Below are positions 32,420-41,452 of a DNA stretch of 64,000 nt, one piece after another; within the stretch, counting starts at the first letter, position 1; every line of letters begins with the position of its first letter. Both the position numbers and the translations under genes were made by a program. The DNA is from an uncultured Muribaculum sp. (GTDB lineage Bacteria > Bacteroidota > Bacteroidia > Bacteroidales > Muribaculaceae). The stretch is taken from assembly GCA_910578785.1 (NCBI GenBank), contig CAJTSJ010000007.1:1-64000 (forward strand), written 5' to 3'. A model generated the notes under the pieces. It was not told where the DNA came from. It searched no databases and saw nothing but the letters and a program-made list of their open reading frames with translations.

Positions 32420-35400
32420 ATGAAAGTAACTAAGTCCTTAATTCTAAGTCTGTTGCTGGCGATTGTGGGAGGCCTGTCTCTTGCCGCTCAGAACAGAACG
32501 GTGTCCGGCACGGTTGTCGACACCATGGATGAGCCTTTGGCGGGTGTTACTGTAATGCAGGTCGGCACACAGAACGGTGGCATGACCGACATTGACGGTA
32601 AGTTCTCTCTCCAGGTTCCGTCCGATGCTGTAGAGTTGAGTTTCACTTATGTGGGATTCAAAGCACAGAGAGTGAAAGTTGCTCCGGGCGAAAACGACAT
32701 TCAGGTCGTGATGCACGAAGATGCAGTCATGCTTGAGGAGACGGTCGTTATCGGTTACGGTACGCAGAAGAAAGTCAACCTTACCGGTGCTGTGGCCAGC
32801 GTAGGTTCGAAAGACCTCGAAAATCGTGTTTCGCACTCGGTGACCAACATGCTCCAGGGTTCTGTTGCCGGTCTTAACATTACGACATCATCAGGTGTTC
32901 CGGGATCTTCTCCGGCAATTAATGTCCGTGGACAAACTTCTATTAACGCTACTTCTCCGCTTGTCTTGGTCGATGGAGCAGAGGGCGATTTGGCAAATGT
33001 CAATCCTAATGACGTTGAGTCGATTTCTGTAATCAAGGATGCATCGGCAGCTGCCGTTTACGGTGCCCGCGCCGCATTCGGTGTGATTCTTGTAACTACC
33101 AAGTCCGGTGCTGAAAAAGACGGCAAGGCTACTGTGCGCTATAGCGGACGTATTGGTTGGGAGGAACCGACTACAAGCACTGACTTTGAAACAACCGGTT
33201 ATTGGTCAGTTAATATTGTAAATACATTCTGGCGTGCACGTTATGGTACTGATTATATGCGATATACCGATTATGATATGCAACAGTTGCTTGCCCGTGT
33301 CAATGACAAGACTGAACATCCCGACCGTCCTTGGGTGGTTGAGGATGTCCGCAACGGTCGTCGCCAGTGGGTTTACTATGGTAACTACGACTGGTATCAC
33401 ATGCTTTATCAGGATAAACACGCTGTTCAGCAACATAACGTTTCAATCAGCGGCGGTGTAAAAGATATAAAGTACTTCGTTTCCGGAGGTCTTGACTTCC
33501 AGGATGGTGTGATGAAGATTAATACCGATAAGTATAAACGTTACAATCTTCGTTCTAAAATTGACTTCCGCATCAATAAGTACGCCACATTCTCGAACAA
33601 TACTTCGTTCTTTGGTTCAACATACACGTTCCAGGGTAATGGTAGTATAGATGATACTTTTGCTTATTCTGCACGTCATGCATTGGCATGTTTCCCGATG
33701 CAGAATCCCGACGGATCCTACATTTATAAGAATCCTTACCATGATTATAATGTAGCGAACGGCCGCCACATTCTCGCAGCGGCCGGTTCTCACCGCAACA
33801 CTCGCAGATCCAATGACTTCTCAAACACCTCACGTTTGGTAATCACTCCGTTCAAGCAGTTGAGCGTTACAGCCGACTTTACTTATCGTCTGTTCCAGAC
33901 CCGTTCTACAAACCGTAGTAATCCGATTCCCTATAGGATGTACCCTGATTCGGAAATTGCATATTATGATAGCGGTGCCGGATTGAATCAGCTTAAGGAA
34001 TCTGTTAATACCCGTAACTATTATGCCGTGAACGTTTACGGTACATATACCGATACGTTTAAGGATGCCCATAATATTACCGCTACAGTTGGTTACAACT
34101 ACGAAACATTGAATATTAAGAATGTCGGTGCTTTCGGACAGAACCTAAGCTCCGATAATCTTGATGACTTTAATCTTGTAGGTCCTGATAAGGAAGGTAA
34201 CACTATCACTGGAGTAAGCGGCGGTCAGAATGAATATGCGCTTTCAGGTATCTTCGGTCGTATCAATTATGACTATAAAGGACGATATCTCTTTGAAGTT
34301 AGCGGACGCTATGACGGTACTTCTCGTTTTGCCAGCGGTCATCGTTGGGGTTTCTTCCCTTCGGCATCTGTAGGATGGCGTATTTCTGAAGAATCATTCT
34401 TCTCTCCTGCCCGCGACATTGTCGACAACCTGAAGCTCCGTTTCTCTTACGGTAGTCTCGGTAACCAGAATGTATCTTCATATTATGCATATTTAAGACT
34501 TGTCTCTGTAAATAAATTCAAGGCGTTCTCGTTTGGCGAAGGAAGTTCGATGGCTCAGTATTCGTCACTTGGTGCTCCTGTGGCATCTGACCTTACCTGG
34601 GAGACTTCTAAACAATGGAACCTTGGTATCGACTACTCGATGCTGAACGGACGACTCAACTTTACCGGCGATGTTTACATCCGCGACACTGAAAACATGT
34701 TGACCGAAGGTATTGAATTACCTTCTGTTTATGGTGACGACGAACCGGAAATGAATACTGCCGACCTTCGTACCAAGGGCTATGAACTCGCCATCAGCTG
34801 GCGCGACAATTTCCAGCTCTTCGGTCAAACACTTGATTACAGCATAGGTTTTAACCTCAGTGACTACCGTAGCGAAATCACACGTTTCGACAATAAGGAG
34901 AAAATATTTGCTAAGAAATATTATGAAGGTATGCAGATTGGCGAAATCTGGGGTTATGTTACAGACGGCCTGTTTATGACAGAAGAAGAGGCTCAGGAGC
35001 ATGTTAAGAAGGTTGACCTCGGTATGATTAATACCTATGGAACCGGATGGCATGCAGGAGATATCAAGTATCTTGACCTTGACGGAGACGGAGTGCTTGG
35101 AAAGGGTGCCGATTCTGCAAATGATCCCGGTGACAGACGTATTCTTGGAAACTCATTGCCGAGACTTTCTTATGGTATTACCGCAAGTTTGCGTTATTTC
35201 GGGTTTGATGCTTCTGTATTCTTCCAGGGTACAGGTAACCACTATTGGTATCCTCATGAAGAATCAATGGCGTTCTGGGGTCCGTATGCGGCTTCGTACC
35301 TGTCATTTATTCCTAAGAATTTCATGGATAATGTATGGGCAGAAGACAATAAGGGCGCTTACTTCCCCCGTCCATTGGCTTATTCTGCATATTCTGGTCC

Positions 35401-35683
35401 GTTGAATCATGTTAATGACCGTTATTTGCAGAATATCCGCTACCTCCGTTTCAAAAACTTGACCATCGGTTATACTGTTCCGGCAAAATGGACTAAGAAA
35501 GTTGGTATCGATGTCGTTCGCGTATACTTCTCGGGTGAAAACCTTTGCTATTGGTCTCCAATTAAGAAACATAGCAAATATGTCGATCCGGAAGGTGCTA
35601 TCAACAGAAGTACCGGCGCACATAATAATGCGTTCTACCCTTGGCAGAAGACATTTATGTTCGGATTGGATCTTTCTTTCTAA
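32420..35683 (+). CDS. SusC/RagA-type TonB-dependent outer-membrane transporter
   Basis: The 1087-residue protein has a signal peptide (LSLAAQN), a carboxypeptidase-regulatory-like domain (about residues 27-100, VSGTVVDTMDEPLAGVTV), the TonB-box-like EETVVIGYGTQKK and a plug with NVRGQTSINATSPLVLVDGA and SVIKDASAAAVYGARAAFGV. A large 22-strand barrel follows, ending in an aromatic (MFGLDLSF). SusC forms the channel that imports a ligand captured by its SusD lid. The neighbours point to a glycerophospho-type ligand rather than a plain glycan. From about 33.1 kb the codons look clearly more AT-rich than in the upstream genes. Confidence 0.95.
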   Translation: MKVTKSLILSLLLAIVGGLSLAAQNRTVSGTVVDTMDEPLAGVTVMQVGTQNGGMTDIDGKFSLQVPSDAVELSFTYVGFKAQRVKVAPGENDIQVVMHEDAVMLEETVVIGYGTQKKVNLTGAVASVGSKDLENRVSHSVTNMLQGSVAGLNITTSSGVPGSSPAINVRGQTSINATSPLVLVDGAEGDLANVNPNDVESISVIKDASAAAVYGARAAFGVILVTTKSGAEKDGKATVRYSGRIGWEEPTTSTDFETTGYWSVNIVNTFWRARYGTDYMRYTDYDMQQLLARVNDKTEHPDRPWVVEDVRNGRRQWVYYGNYDWYHMLYQDKHAVQQHNVSISGGVKDIKYFVSGGLDFQDGVMKINTDKYKRYNLRSKIDFRINKYATFSNNTSFFGSTYTFQGNGSIDDTFAYSARHALACFPMQNPDGSYIYKNPYHDYNVANGRHILAAAGSHRNTRRSNDFSNTSRLVITPFKQLSVTADFTYRLFQTRSTNRSNPIPYRMYPDSEIAYYDSGAGLNQLKESVNTRNYYAVNVYGTYTDTFKDAHNITATVGYNYETLNIKNVGAFGQNLSSDNLDDFNLVGPDKEGNTITGVSGGQNEYALSGIFGRINYDYKGRYLFEVSGRYDGTSRFASGHRWGFFPSASVGWRISEESFFSPARDIVDNLKLRFSYGSLGNQNVSSYYAYLRLVSVNKFKAFSFGEGSSMAQYSSLGAPVASDLTWETSKQWNLGIDYSMLNGRLNFTGDVYIRDTENMLTEGIELPSVYGDDEPEMNTADLRTKGYELAISWRDNFQLFGQTLDYSIGFNLSDYRSEITRFDNKEKIFAKKYYEGMQIGEIWGYVTDGLFMTEEEAQEHVKKVDLGMINTYGTGWHAGDIKYLDLDGDGVLGKGADSANDPGDRRILGNSLPRLSYGITASLRYFGFDASVFFQGTGNHYWYPHEESMAFWGPYAASYLSFIPKNFMDNVWAEDNKGAYFPRPLAYSAYSGPLNHVNDRYLQNIRYLRFKNLTIGYTVPAKWTKKVGIDVVRVYFSGENLCYWSPIKKHSKYVDPEGAINRSTGAHNNAFYPWQKTFMFGLDLSF

Positions 35684-35702
35684 AATTTAACTAAGTACAA
35701 TA

Positions 35703-37511
35703 ATGAAGAAATATATATTTTCATTGGCTTTAGTGGCTATGTTGGGATTTTCAGCGTGTGATGATTCGCTGAATCTTGATCCTAAGGACAGAGTCTCTGA
35801 ATCTGATTATTTTAATACTGAAACAGACTTGCAGATGTTTACAAATCCGTTTTACAATAATCTTTTGAAAGACGAGATTTATAAAAAGCAGAGCGATGTC
35901 TATGTAAGAAGAGACTTGTCAACGGAGATGAGAGGCGGTTCTGACCGTGTCATGCCTAAAAAAGGCGGTGGCGGATGGTCGTGGACGGATCTCCGCAGAA
36001 TGAATACTTTGCTGGCGCGTGCAGACAAATGTCCAGATGAAGCCGCTGTCACTAAGTATAAAGCTGTCACCCGTTTTTTCCGTGCATATTTTTACTTTGA
36101 CAAAGTCGTTCGTTTCGGTGACGTGCCTTGGTACGATGTGGAATTAGGTTCTTCTGATGCGGCATTGTATAATGCTCGCGATTCAAGAGAATTGATTATG
36201 ACGCACATGATTGAAGATATTGACTTTGCGATAGCTAATCTTCCTGAGAAAAATGCGGAAAAGAGTGTTCCTTACCGTGTTACTAAGTATGCGGCGATGG
36301 CTCTTAAGTCACGTTTCTGCCTGTTTGAAGGTACATATCGTAAGTATCATGGACTTAACATCGAAGGCCATGACTACAAATACTATCTTGATCAAGCAGC
36401 GGCCGCCGCTAAGACGTTGATTGAAAGTGGCCAGTATAAGCTGTATACAACAGGAAACCCGAACAGTGATTATATTAATCTTTTTGCAGCTGAAAATGCT
36501 AACATGGATGAATATATTCTTGCTATTAAGTATGACTATGCAATGGATATACGACATAATGCTACTGCTCACGCCACTATGCCGACTCAAGGTTCTCCGG
36601 GTCTTACACGCAAGATGGTCAATACATACTTGATGAAGGATGGTACCCGTTTTACTGATAAGGTGGGTTGGCAGGAAATGTTCTTTACCGAGGAAACCAT
36701 GAATCGTGATCCGCGCCTTGCCCAGACTATACGTACTCCCGGATATAAGAGAATCGGTCAGACTGAGGTTTCAGCCCCCGACCTTTCATCATCGGTTACC
36801 GGTTATCAGATTGCTAAATTTGTTCAGAATCCGTCTGATTATAGTAATCAGGTAGGACGTCCTGACATGTCGGCATGCGATCTCCCTGTTTTCAGATACG
36901 CGGAAGTTTTGTTGAACTATGCCGAGGCAAAAGCTGAAAACGGAACATTGACACAGCAGGATCTTGATATCTCAATCAATGAACTTCGTGACCGTGTGGG
37001 TATGCCTCATTTGTTTATGAGTTATGCCAACTCTAATCCTGACGCGTATATGGCATCCGAAGAAACCGGTTTTGCCAACGTGTCCGGTGACAATAAGGGT
37101 GTCATACTCGAAGTTCGTCGCGAACGTGCTGTAGAACTTGCTATAGAAGGTTTCAGATGGAACGATTTGATGCGCTGGAAGGCAGGTCCATGTATTAATC
37201 AGCCGATTACCGGTATGTATTTCCCCGGCCCCGGAGAATATGATTTGTCTGGTGATGGTGTCGCTGATGTAATTTTGTATGCAGAAGGTACAGCCAGGCC
37301 TGATGCTCCTGCCGGTGTGTCGGTGTTCGAAATCAATAAAGACATCAAACTGACTGGAGGAAACAAGGGCTATCTGAATGCTCACAGAGATGTTGTTCGT
37401 ACTCCGTTTAATGAAGGACGTGATTATTTATATCCGATTCCTCCGGCAGAACGTTCTTTGAACAAAAACTTGACTCAGAATCCCGGTTGGAATGATGGAT
37501 TGAATTTCTAA
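35703..37511 (+). CDS. SusD/RagB-type substrate-binding lipoprotein
   Basis: The 602-residue lipoprotein has a lipobox (LGFSACDDSLNLDPKD) and the SusD order of motifs: an N-terminal helical TPR region (RMNTLLARADKCPDE, YFYFDKVVRFGDVPWYD), then LPVFRYAEVLLNYAEAKAENG, EVRRERAVELAIEGFRWNDLMRW and the C-terminal YPIPPAERSLNKNLTQNPGW. It caps the SusC barrel at the cell surface and binds the ligand. It starts 19 nt after susC. The binding specificity cannot be read from sequence. Confidence 0.95.
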   Translation: MKKYIFSLALVAMLGFSACDDSLNLDPKDRVSESDYFNTETDLQMFTNPFYNNLLKDEIYKKQSDVYVRRDLSTEMRGGSDRVMPKKGGGGWSWTDLRRMNTLLARADKCPDEAAVTKYKAVTRFFRAYFYFDKVVRFGDVPWYDVELGSSDAALYNARDSRELIMTHMIEDIDFAIANLPEKNAEKSVPYRVTKYAAMALKSRFCLFEGTYRKYHGLNIEGHDYKYYLDQAAAAAKTLIESGQYKLYTTGNPNSDYINLFAAENANMDEYILAIKYDYAMDIRHNATAHATMPTQGSPGLTRKMVNTYLMKDGTRFTDKVGWQEMFFTEETMNRDPRLAQTIRTPGYKRIGQTEVSAPDLSSSVTGYQIAKFVQNPSDYSNQVGRPDMSACDLPVFRYAEVLLNYAEAKAENGTLTQQDLDISINELRDRVGMPHLFMSYANSNPDAYMASEETGFANVSGDNKGVILEVRRERAVELAIEGFRWNDLMRWKAGPCINQPITGMYFPGPGEYDLSGDGVADVILYAEGTARPDAPAGVSVFEINKDIKLTGGNKGYLNAHRDVVRTPFNEGRDYLYPIPPAERSLNKNLTQNPGWNDGLNF

Positions 37512-37544
37512 TCATAGAGTTTATAACGTATTAATTATAAGTAA

Positions 37545-39071
37545 ATGAATATTAAACATTATATGATGGCCACGCTCGTCATGTTGTCGGCTTGCTTTAT
37601 GTCAAGCTGTAAGGACGATGACGGCGATTCAATGTCAAAAGCTGTTCTTGCCAGTGCTTCTAATTTGACATTCGAAGGAACCGGAGCCACTTCTCAGATA
37701 ATTACCGTTTATTCTGATGCCAATTGGGTAGCGGATGTTCCGGAATGGATAACTATTTCTCCTACCACTGGTTCTGCCGGTACCACTGATGTTACGGTTT
37801 CTGTAGTGGATAACCTTCGTGAGGGCACACTTGACAATCCTCGCAAGGCCGAACTTATTTTTAGAGGCAATACTCTTGCAAGCCGTGCTATTGTATTGGT
37901 GAACCAGAATGGAGATAAATATCGTGATTGCAAGACTGTTACGGTAGGACAACTTTACGATTTGGAAAATGAGGCTTATATAGCTGTTTCTAACGCCATT
38001 GTCGTGGCAAAGAGTAACAACGGCTTTGTAATCTCAGACAATGATTTCAAATCATATATTCTGGTACAGAGTGATGCGGCAGTCAATAAGGGAGACAAGG
38101 TAAATATGCTTTGTCAGAAGCTTATGGATAGTAGCTCGCTTGCCTATGTGGAAGCTGATGAAGTGGCGGTGGTGTCTTCGGATAATGAGGTTGCACTGCC
38201 TGAGGCGGCTGATATTACAGACAGAATAGATGTATACTCGTCCGACAAACGAGATTTCATATCTGTTGAAGGCTTGTTCAGCAACAATACCGTTTCAGTT
38301 TCTGGTGCTAAACTTTCTGTGTCAGTCGAGAGTGCTCCGGAAGAATTGGCTGCCCTTAACGGTCACTTTGTGAAGGTAAATGGCTATTATGCAGGTGTTG
38401 CATCTCCTGTATTGAAATTGACCTATAATGCTGTCGAAGACCTTGGTGAGGCTCAGAACATCTACTTTACTGAAGACTTCGAATGGCTTGCTCCGTGGTC
38501 GGCTATTGGTAATGGCGCTCCTGCCGGTCAGACTGTCGAAAAGAATGCCGATGACAACGCCCTTCAGCTGGCTACCCCGAAGATTGATGGCATAAGTGCT
38601 TATGATGCCCTCATAAATAAGGGATATGTGATTCCGATTGTTCGCGATGCATCTAAGGCAGAGCGTAAACCGGGTGCACAGACTTATTTGCAGACTAACT
38701 ATCTTAAGTTTGGTTTGACAGGTTACCAGTCCGGTTTGACATTGCCTTCAATTAAGGATATCGCCGCTGGTGCTAATGTGCATATTGCATTCCAGTGGAG
38801 CCCCATGTTTCAGGGTTCCGGCACAAAAGATCCTACTACTCTTATTGTTGTTGTTAAGAACGGTGATGATGAGATGGTATTTGATGTCGCTCCTCATGGA
38901 ATCGGCAAAGAAGATCCTTTGAAATGGATTGATGCAGATATCGAGCTTACTGGTGCTACTTTTGATGAGAATACAAGAATCACTATTCGAAATTCTGATG
39001 ATCAGTGGCCGCATTCAGGCGCACGTCGTTGGTTCCTTGACAACATCAAGGTTTATAGCCCGATGATGTAA
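37545..39071 (+). CDS. Surface lipoprotein with BACON and DUF5689-like domains
   Basis: The 508-residue protein has a lipobox (CFMSSCKDDDGD), an N-terminal BACON beta-sandwich (about residues 32-120: LTFEGTGATSQIITVYSDANWV, then TAELIFRG-like strands), a DUF5689/OB-like middle (about 130-295) and a C-terminal lectin-like domain (about 300-505, ending RRWFLDNIKVYSPMM). Such proteins in SusCD operons are surface-glycan or ligand-binding proteins. BACON and the third domain both recall carbohydrate-binding folds, but DUF5689 often goes with nuclease and phosphoesterase SusCD loci. It closes the operon 33 nt after susD and before a strong terminator. Confidence 0.82.
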   Translation: MNIKHYMMATLVMLSACFMSSCKDDDGDSMSKAVLASASNLTFEGTGATSQIITVYSDANWVADVPEWITISPTTGSAGTTDVTVSVVDNLREGTLDNPRKAELIFRGNTLASRAIVLVNQNGDKYRDCKTVTVGQLYDLENEAYIAVSNAIVVAKSNNGFVISDNDFKSYILVQSDAAVNKGDKVNMLCQKLMDSSSLAYVEADEVAVVSSDNEVALPEAADITDRIDVYSSDKRDFISVEGLFSNNTVSVSGAKLSVSVESAPEELAALNGHFVKVNGYYAGVASPVLKLTYNAVEDLGEAQNIYFTEDFEWLAPWSAIGNGAPAGQTVEKNADDNALQLATPKIDGISAYDALINKGYVIPIVRDASKAERKPGAQTYLQTNYLKFGLTGYQSGLTLPSIKDIAAGANVHIAFQWSPMFQGSGTKDPTTLIVVVKNGDDEMVFDVAPHGIGKEDPLKWIDADIELTGATFDENTRITIRNSDDQWPHSGARRWFLDNIKVYSPMM

Positions 39072-39098
39072 ATCGTAGCTCATAACCAATTCTAAATA

Positions 39099-39144
39099 GG
39101 CGCGGGGGCCTGCCGATTGCGGCAGACTCCCGCCATTTTTTTTT
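39099..39144 (+). terminator. Rho-independent terminator of the phosphodiesterase-SusCD operon
   Basis: CTGCCG/CGGCAG extended by GC-rich pairing (CGGGGG with CTCCCG), followed by nine or more T. It is 27 nt after the stop of the BACON gene. Confidence 0.88.
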
Positions 39145-39174
39145 GTCGGGGTTGTCGTTGTGGGCGAATTGAAT

Positions 39175-39182
39175 TAATTTTG
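39175..39182 (+). promoter_or_regulatory. Promoter -7 element of the ATP-grasp-like gene
   Basis: TAATTTTGC ends 7 nt before the ATG; a TTG at 39152-39154 is 20 nt upstream. The transcript would be almost leaderless. Confidence 0.6.
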
Positions 39183-39189
39183 CAGAGTC

Positions 39190-40320
39190 ATGGCAAATGT
39201 TCATTTGTTTAATCCGGAAAATGATGTGGCCTTGGGCTATTGGAAAAACTGCTTTACGCTCTCGCCGCTTGTGAGGTCGCTTCACGGCGACGGCGCGTCG
39301 CTTCCGATGTGGTATGCCTCTGCCGGCGACTTTGTGTTTGACCCCCAGGCGTCGGCGACTCCAGAATGGTATGGTGAGGCGGCGCGGAGGTTCGGTCTTG
39401 ACGTAACGGTGGAAGGCTGTGTGCCTTCGGGATTGAAAGGCGTGCCGTGGGGATGGTCGTACGATGCGTGCCGTCAGCTTCGGGAAATAGGCGCCGAGGT
39501 TCCGGACCGGGAGAGGATGGAGCGTCACAGACTGTTGAGCCATCGCCGGCTGACTGCTGAGGTAATGACGCGTCTGCGCGTAATGTTGCCGTTTGCAGTT
39601 CCTGAAGTTCCGCACGAGGCGGATTCTGTTAAAGAGGTCATGCGCAAATTCGGAGAGTGGGGCGGACGTATTTTTGTCAAGTCGCCCTGGTCAAGCAGCG
39701 GCCGCGGTGTGGTGTACGTAGATAAATGGACCGATATGGCCGAGGCGCGTGTCAGGAATATGATTTGCCGGCAGGGCAGTGTGATGTGCGAACCTGCCGT
39801 GGACAAGCGCCGTGATTTTGCCATGGAATTCCATTCCGACGGCCGTCGGGTGGTGTGGGTGGCCTATTCGCTTTTTTTTAACGGACACGGTGCTTCGTAT
39901 GCCGGCAATATCCTTGCCCCTGACCAAGAACTTGAGTCCATGCTGATTGCAGACGGGGCCGACAAGGAGCGTCTGGATGCAATCAGGAACGCACTGACGG
40001 AAATTTTCCGCGACATGATAGCTCCGTACTACGAGGGATATTTCGGGGTCGACATGATGATAGGCGCTGACGGCATGATAGTGCCGTGCGTGGAGGTCAA
40101 CCTCCGCATGACTATGGGCGTTGTCGCCGCATTGTGGCGCGACAGGTATCTGTCGGATGGCAGCAGAGGACGTTATTTCGTAGGTATGAGGCAATCTCAG
40201 TCGTCGTCGCCTGCCGGGATGTCGGTAAGGGACGGCCGTCTGGTAAGCGGCCGGATGTGCCTTACTCCTCCGAGGCGTGACGGAAAATTTGAATTTGTGG
40301 TCGAGGTGTCAGAACTTTAG
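39190..40320 (+). CDS. ATP-grasp-like protein of unknown function
   Basis: I do not recognise a named family. The 376-residue cytoplasmic protein begins MANVHLFNPENDVALGYWKN, which resembles the start of uncharacterised Bacteroidales proteins. The middle and C-terminus look like an ATP-grasp fold: a flexible nucleotide loop GGRIFVKSPWSSSGRGVVYV near residue 160, SVMCEPAVDKRRDFAMEFH, and a metal-binding VPCVEVNLRMTMG near residue 305 in place of the usual D/E-x-N-x-R. It may be a ligase joining a carboxylate to an amine. It overlaps the convergent maf gene by 12 nt at the 3' end. Confidence 0.72.
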   Translation: MANVHLFNPENDVALGYWKNCFTLSPLVRSLHGDGASLPMWYASAGDFVFDPQASATPEWYGEAARRFGLDVTVEGCVPSGLKGVPWGWSYDACRQLREIGAEVPDRERMERHRLLSHRRLTAEVMTRLRVMLPFAVPEVPHEADSVKEVMRKFGEWGGRIFVKSPWSSSGRGVVYVDKWTDMAEARVRNMICRQGSVMCEPAVDKRRDFAMEFHSDGRRVVWVAYSLFFNGHGASYAGNILAPDQELESMLIADGADKERLDAIRNALTEIFRDMIAPYYEGYFGVDMMIGADGMIVPCVEVNLRMTMGVVAALWRDRYLSDGSRGRYFVGMRQSQSSSPAGMSVRDGRLVSGRMCLTPPRRDGKFEFVVEVSEL

Positions 40321-40893
40321 AAGCTCGTTGTAGAGCCGGTGCACGGGAAGTCCCATAACGTTGTAGTAGCTTCCGTGGATTCCGCGTATGCCCACGGCGC
40401 CGATCCATTCCTGGATTCCGTATGCGCCCGCCTTGTCGAGCGGTTTGAACGTGTCGACATAGTAGTCAATCACTTCATCGGACAGAGGGGCAAACTCCAC
40501 TGCGGTCGACACGGAAAATGTGCTTGTCTTATGCAGTGTCGACAGGGTGACTCCGGTGACCACTTTGTGCGTGCGCCCCGAAAGCTTGTGGAGCATCGAC
40601 CTGGCATGTTCCGATGATTCAGGTTTCCCCAGTATTTCTCCGTCGAGTATCACGATGGTGTCGGCGGTAATAATCAGTTGCCCTTCCGCCATCAGAGGCG
40701 CGTACGCCTCGCCCTTTTTTAGTGAAAGGTATGAGGGCACCTCTTCCGGGGCAAGGAGTTCCGGATAGGTCTCGTCGACTTCGATTCCGTCGGCTATGCC
40801 GAACTTCAGGTTGAGCATCTCGAGAAGCTCTCTGCGCCGCGGCGAGTGGCTTGCGAGCAGTATGTCGTATTTTATATCAAGAGGATTGGTCAT
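40309..40893 (-). CDS. maf: Maf-type nucleoside triphosphate pyrophosphatase
   Basis: The 194-residue enzyme hydrolyses non-canonical or regulatory nucleoside triphosphates (dTTP/UTP type) to monophosphates. Signatures: ILLASHSPRRRELLEML at the N-terminus, VDETYPELL, IITADTIVILDGEILGKP, LSGRTHKVVTGV and AGAYGIQEWIGAVGIRGIHGSYYNVMGLP. The length and order of motifs are those of Maf. It follows the kdsC-like gene by 34 nt at the end of the HU/SPOR-nitroreductase-DUF2520-kdsC-maf operon and overlaps the convergent ATP-grasp-like gene by 12 nt. Confidence 0.93.
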   Translation of the reverse strand: MTNPLDIKYDILLASHSPRRRELLEMLNLKFGIADGIEVDETYPELLAPEEVPSYLSLKKGEAYAPLMAEGQLIITADTIVILDGEILGKPESSEHARSMLHKLSGRTHKVVTGVTLSTLHKTSTFSVSTAVEFAPLSDEVIDYYVDTFKPLDKAGAYGIQEWIGAVGIRGIHGSYYNVMGLPVHRLYNELLKF

Positions 40894-40927
40894 GTGAGTG
40901 GGGGAGTTTTCGGTTTTTAGCGGGATG

Positions 40928-41452
40928 TTACCAGCCGAAGGCTTTCGCGTCGTTCATCCACAGTCCTTGGGCTTTGAGAATCTCTTCGAGCAGGTCGCGC
41001 GCCACTCCGTGGCCTCCGTTGACGGGCGATATGTAGCGTGCTATGGCTTTTATGTCGGATGCCGCGTCTTTTGGAGCTACCGACAGCCCTACCGAGGTCA
41101 TGGGTTGATAGTCGGGAATGTCGTCGCCTACAAACGCCGTCTCCTCGGCCGTCAGGCCGTTGTCGGCCATCCATCCGTTGAGTATCTCAATCTTCCGTCC
41201 GGCTTTCAGATATACGTCTTTGATGCCGAGAGCTTCGTAGCGGACCTTTATCGACGGAGTGTCGGCGCCGGTGATAATGGCGAGTTTCAGACCGCGCTTG
41301 ACGGCGAGCTGCAGTGCGTATCCATCCTTTATGTTGACCATGCGCTGTGGTGTGCCGTCATGGCCGAGCGGTATGCACGACGGCGAAAGAACACCGTCGA
41401 TGTCAAACGCCACAGCCTTGATTTTTTTCAAATCGTAGTCTATTTTGCTCAT
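40928..41452 (-). CDS. kdsC: KdsC-like HAD phosphatase (3-deoxy-manno-octulosonate 8-phosphate phosphatase)
   Basis: The 174-residue tetrameric-type HAD phosphatase lacks a cap domain. It has motif I AVAFDIDGVLSPS (Asp17, Asp19), the motif II Thr in LAIITGADTPS, a KAGRKIEIL lysine region, and motif IV FVGDDIPDYQPMTSVGLSVAP. KdsC removes phosphate from KDO-8-P in LPS core synthesis. The frame extends upstream to 41698, but that part overlaps the DUF2520 gene; the ATG at 41452 with a 4-nt overlap starts the conserved fold. A phosphatase of sialic or ketodeoxynonulosonic acid cannot be excluded. Confidence 0.88.
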   Translation of the reverse strand: MSKIDYDLKKIKAVAFDIDGVLSPSCIPLGHDGTPQRMVNIKDGYALQLAVKRGLKLAIITGADTPSIKVRYEALGIKDVYLKAGRKIEILNGWMADNGLTAEETAFVGDDIPDYQPMTSVGLSVAPKDAASDIKAIARYISPVNGGHGVARDLLEEILKAQGLWMNDAKAFGW

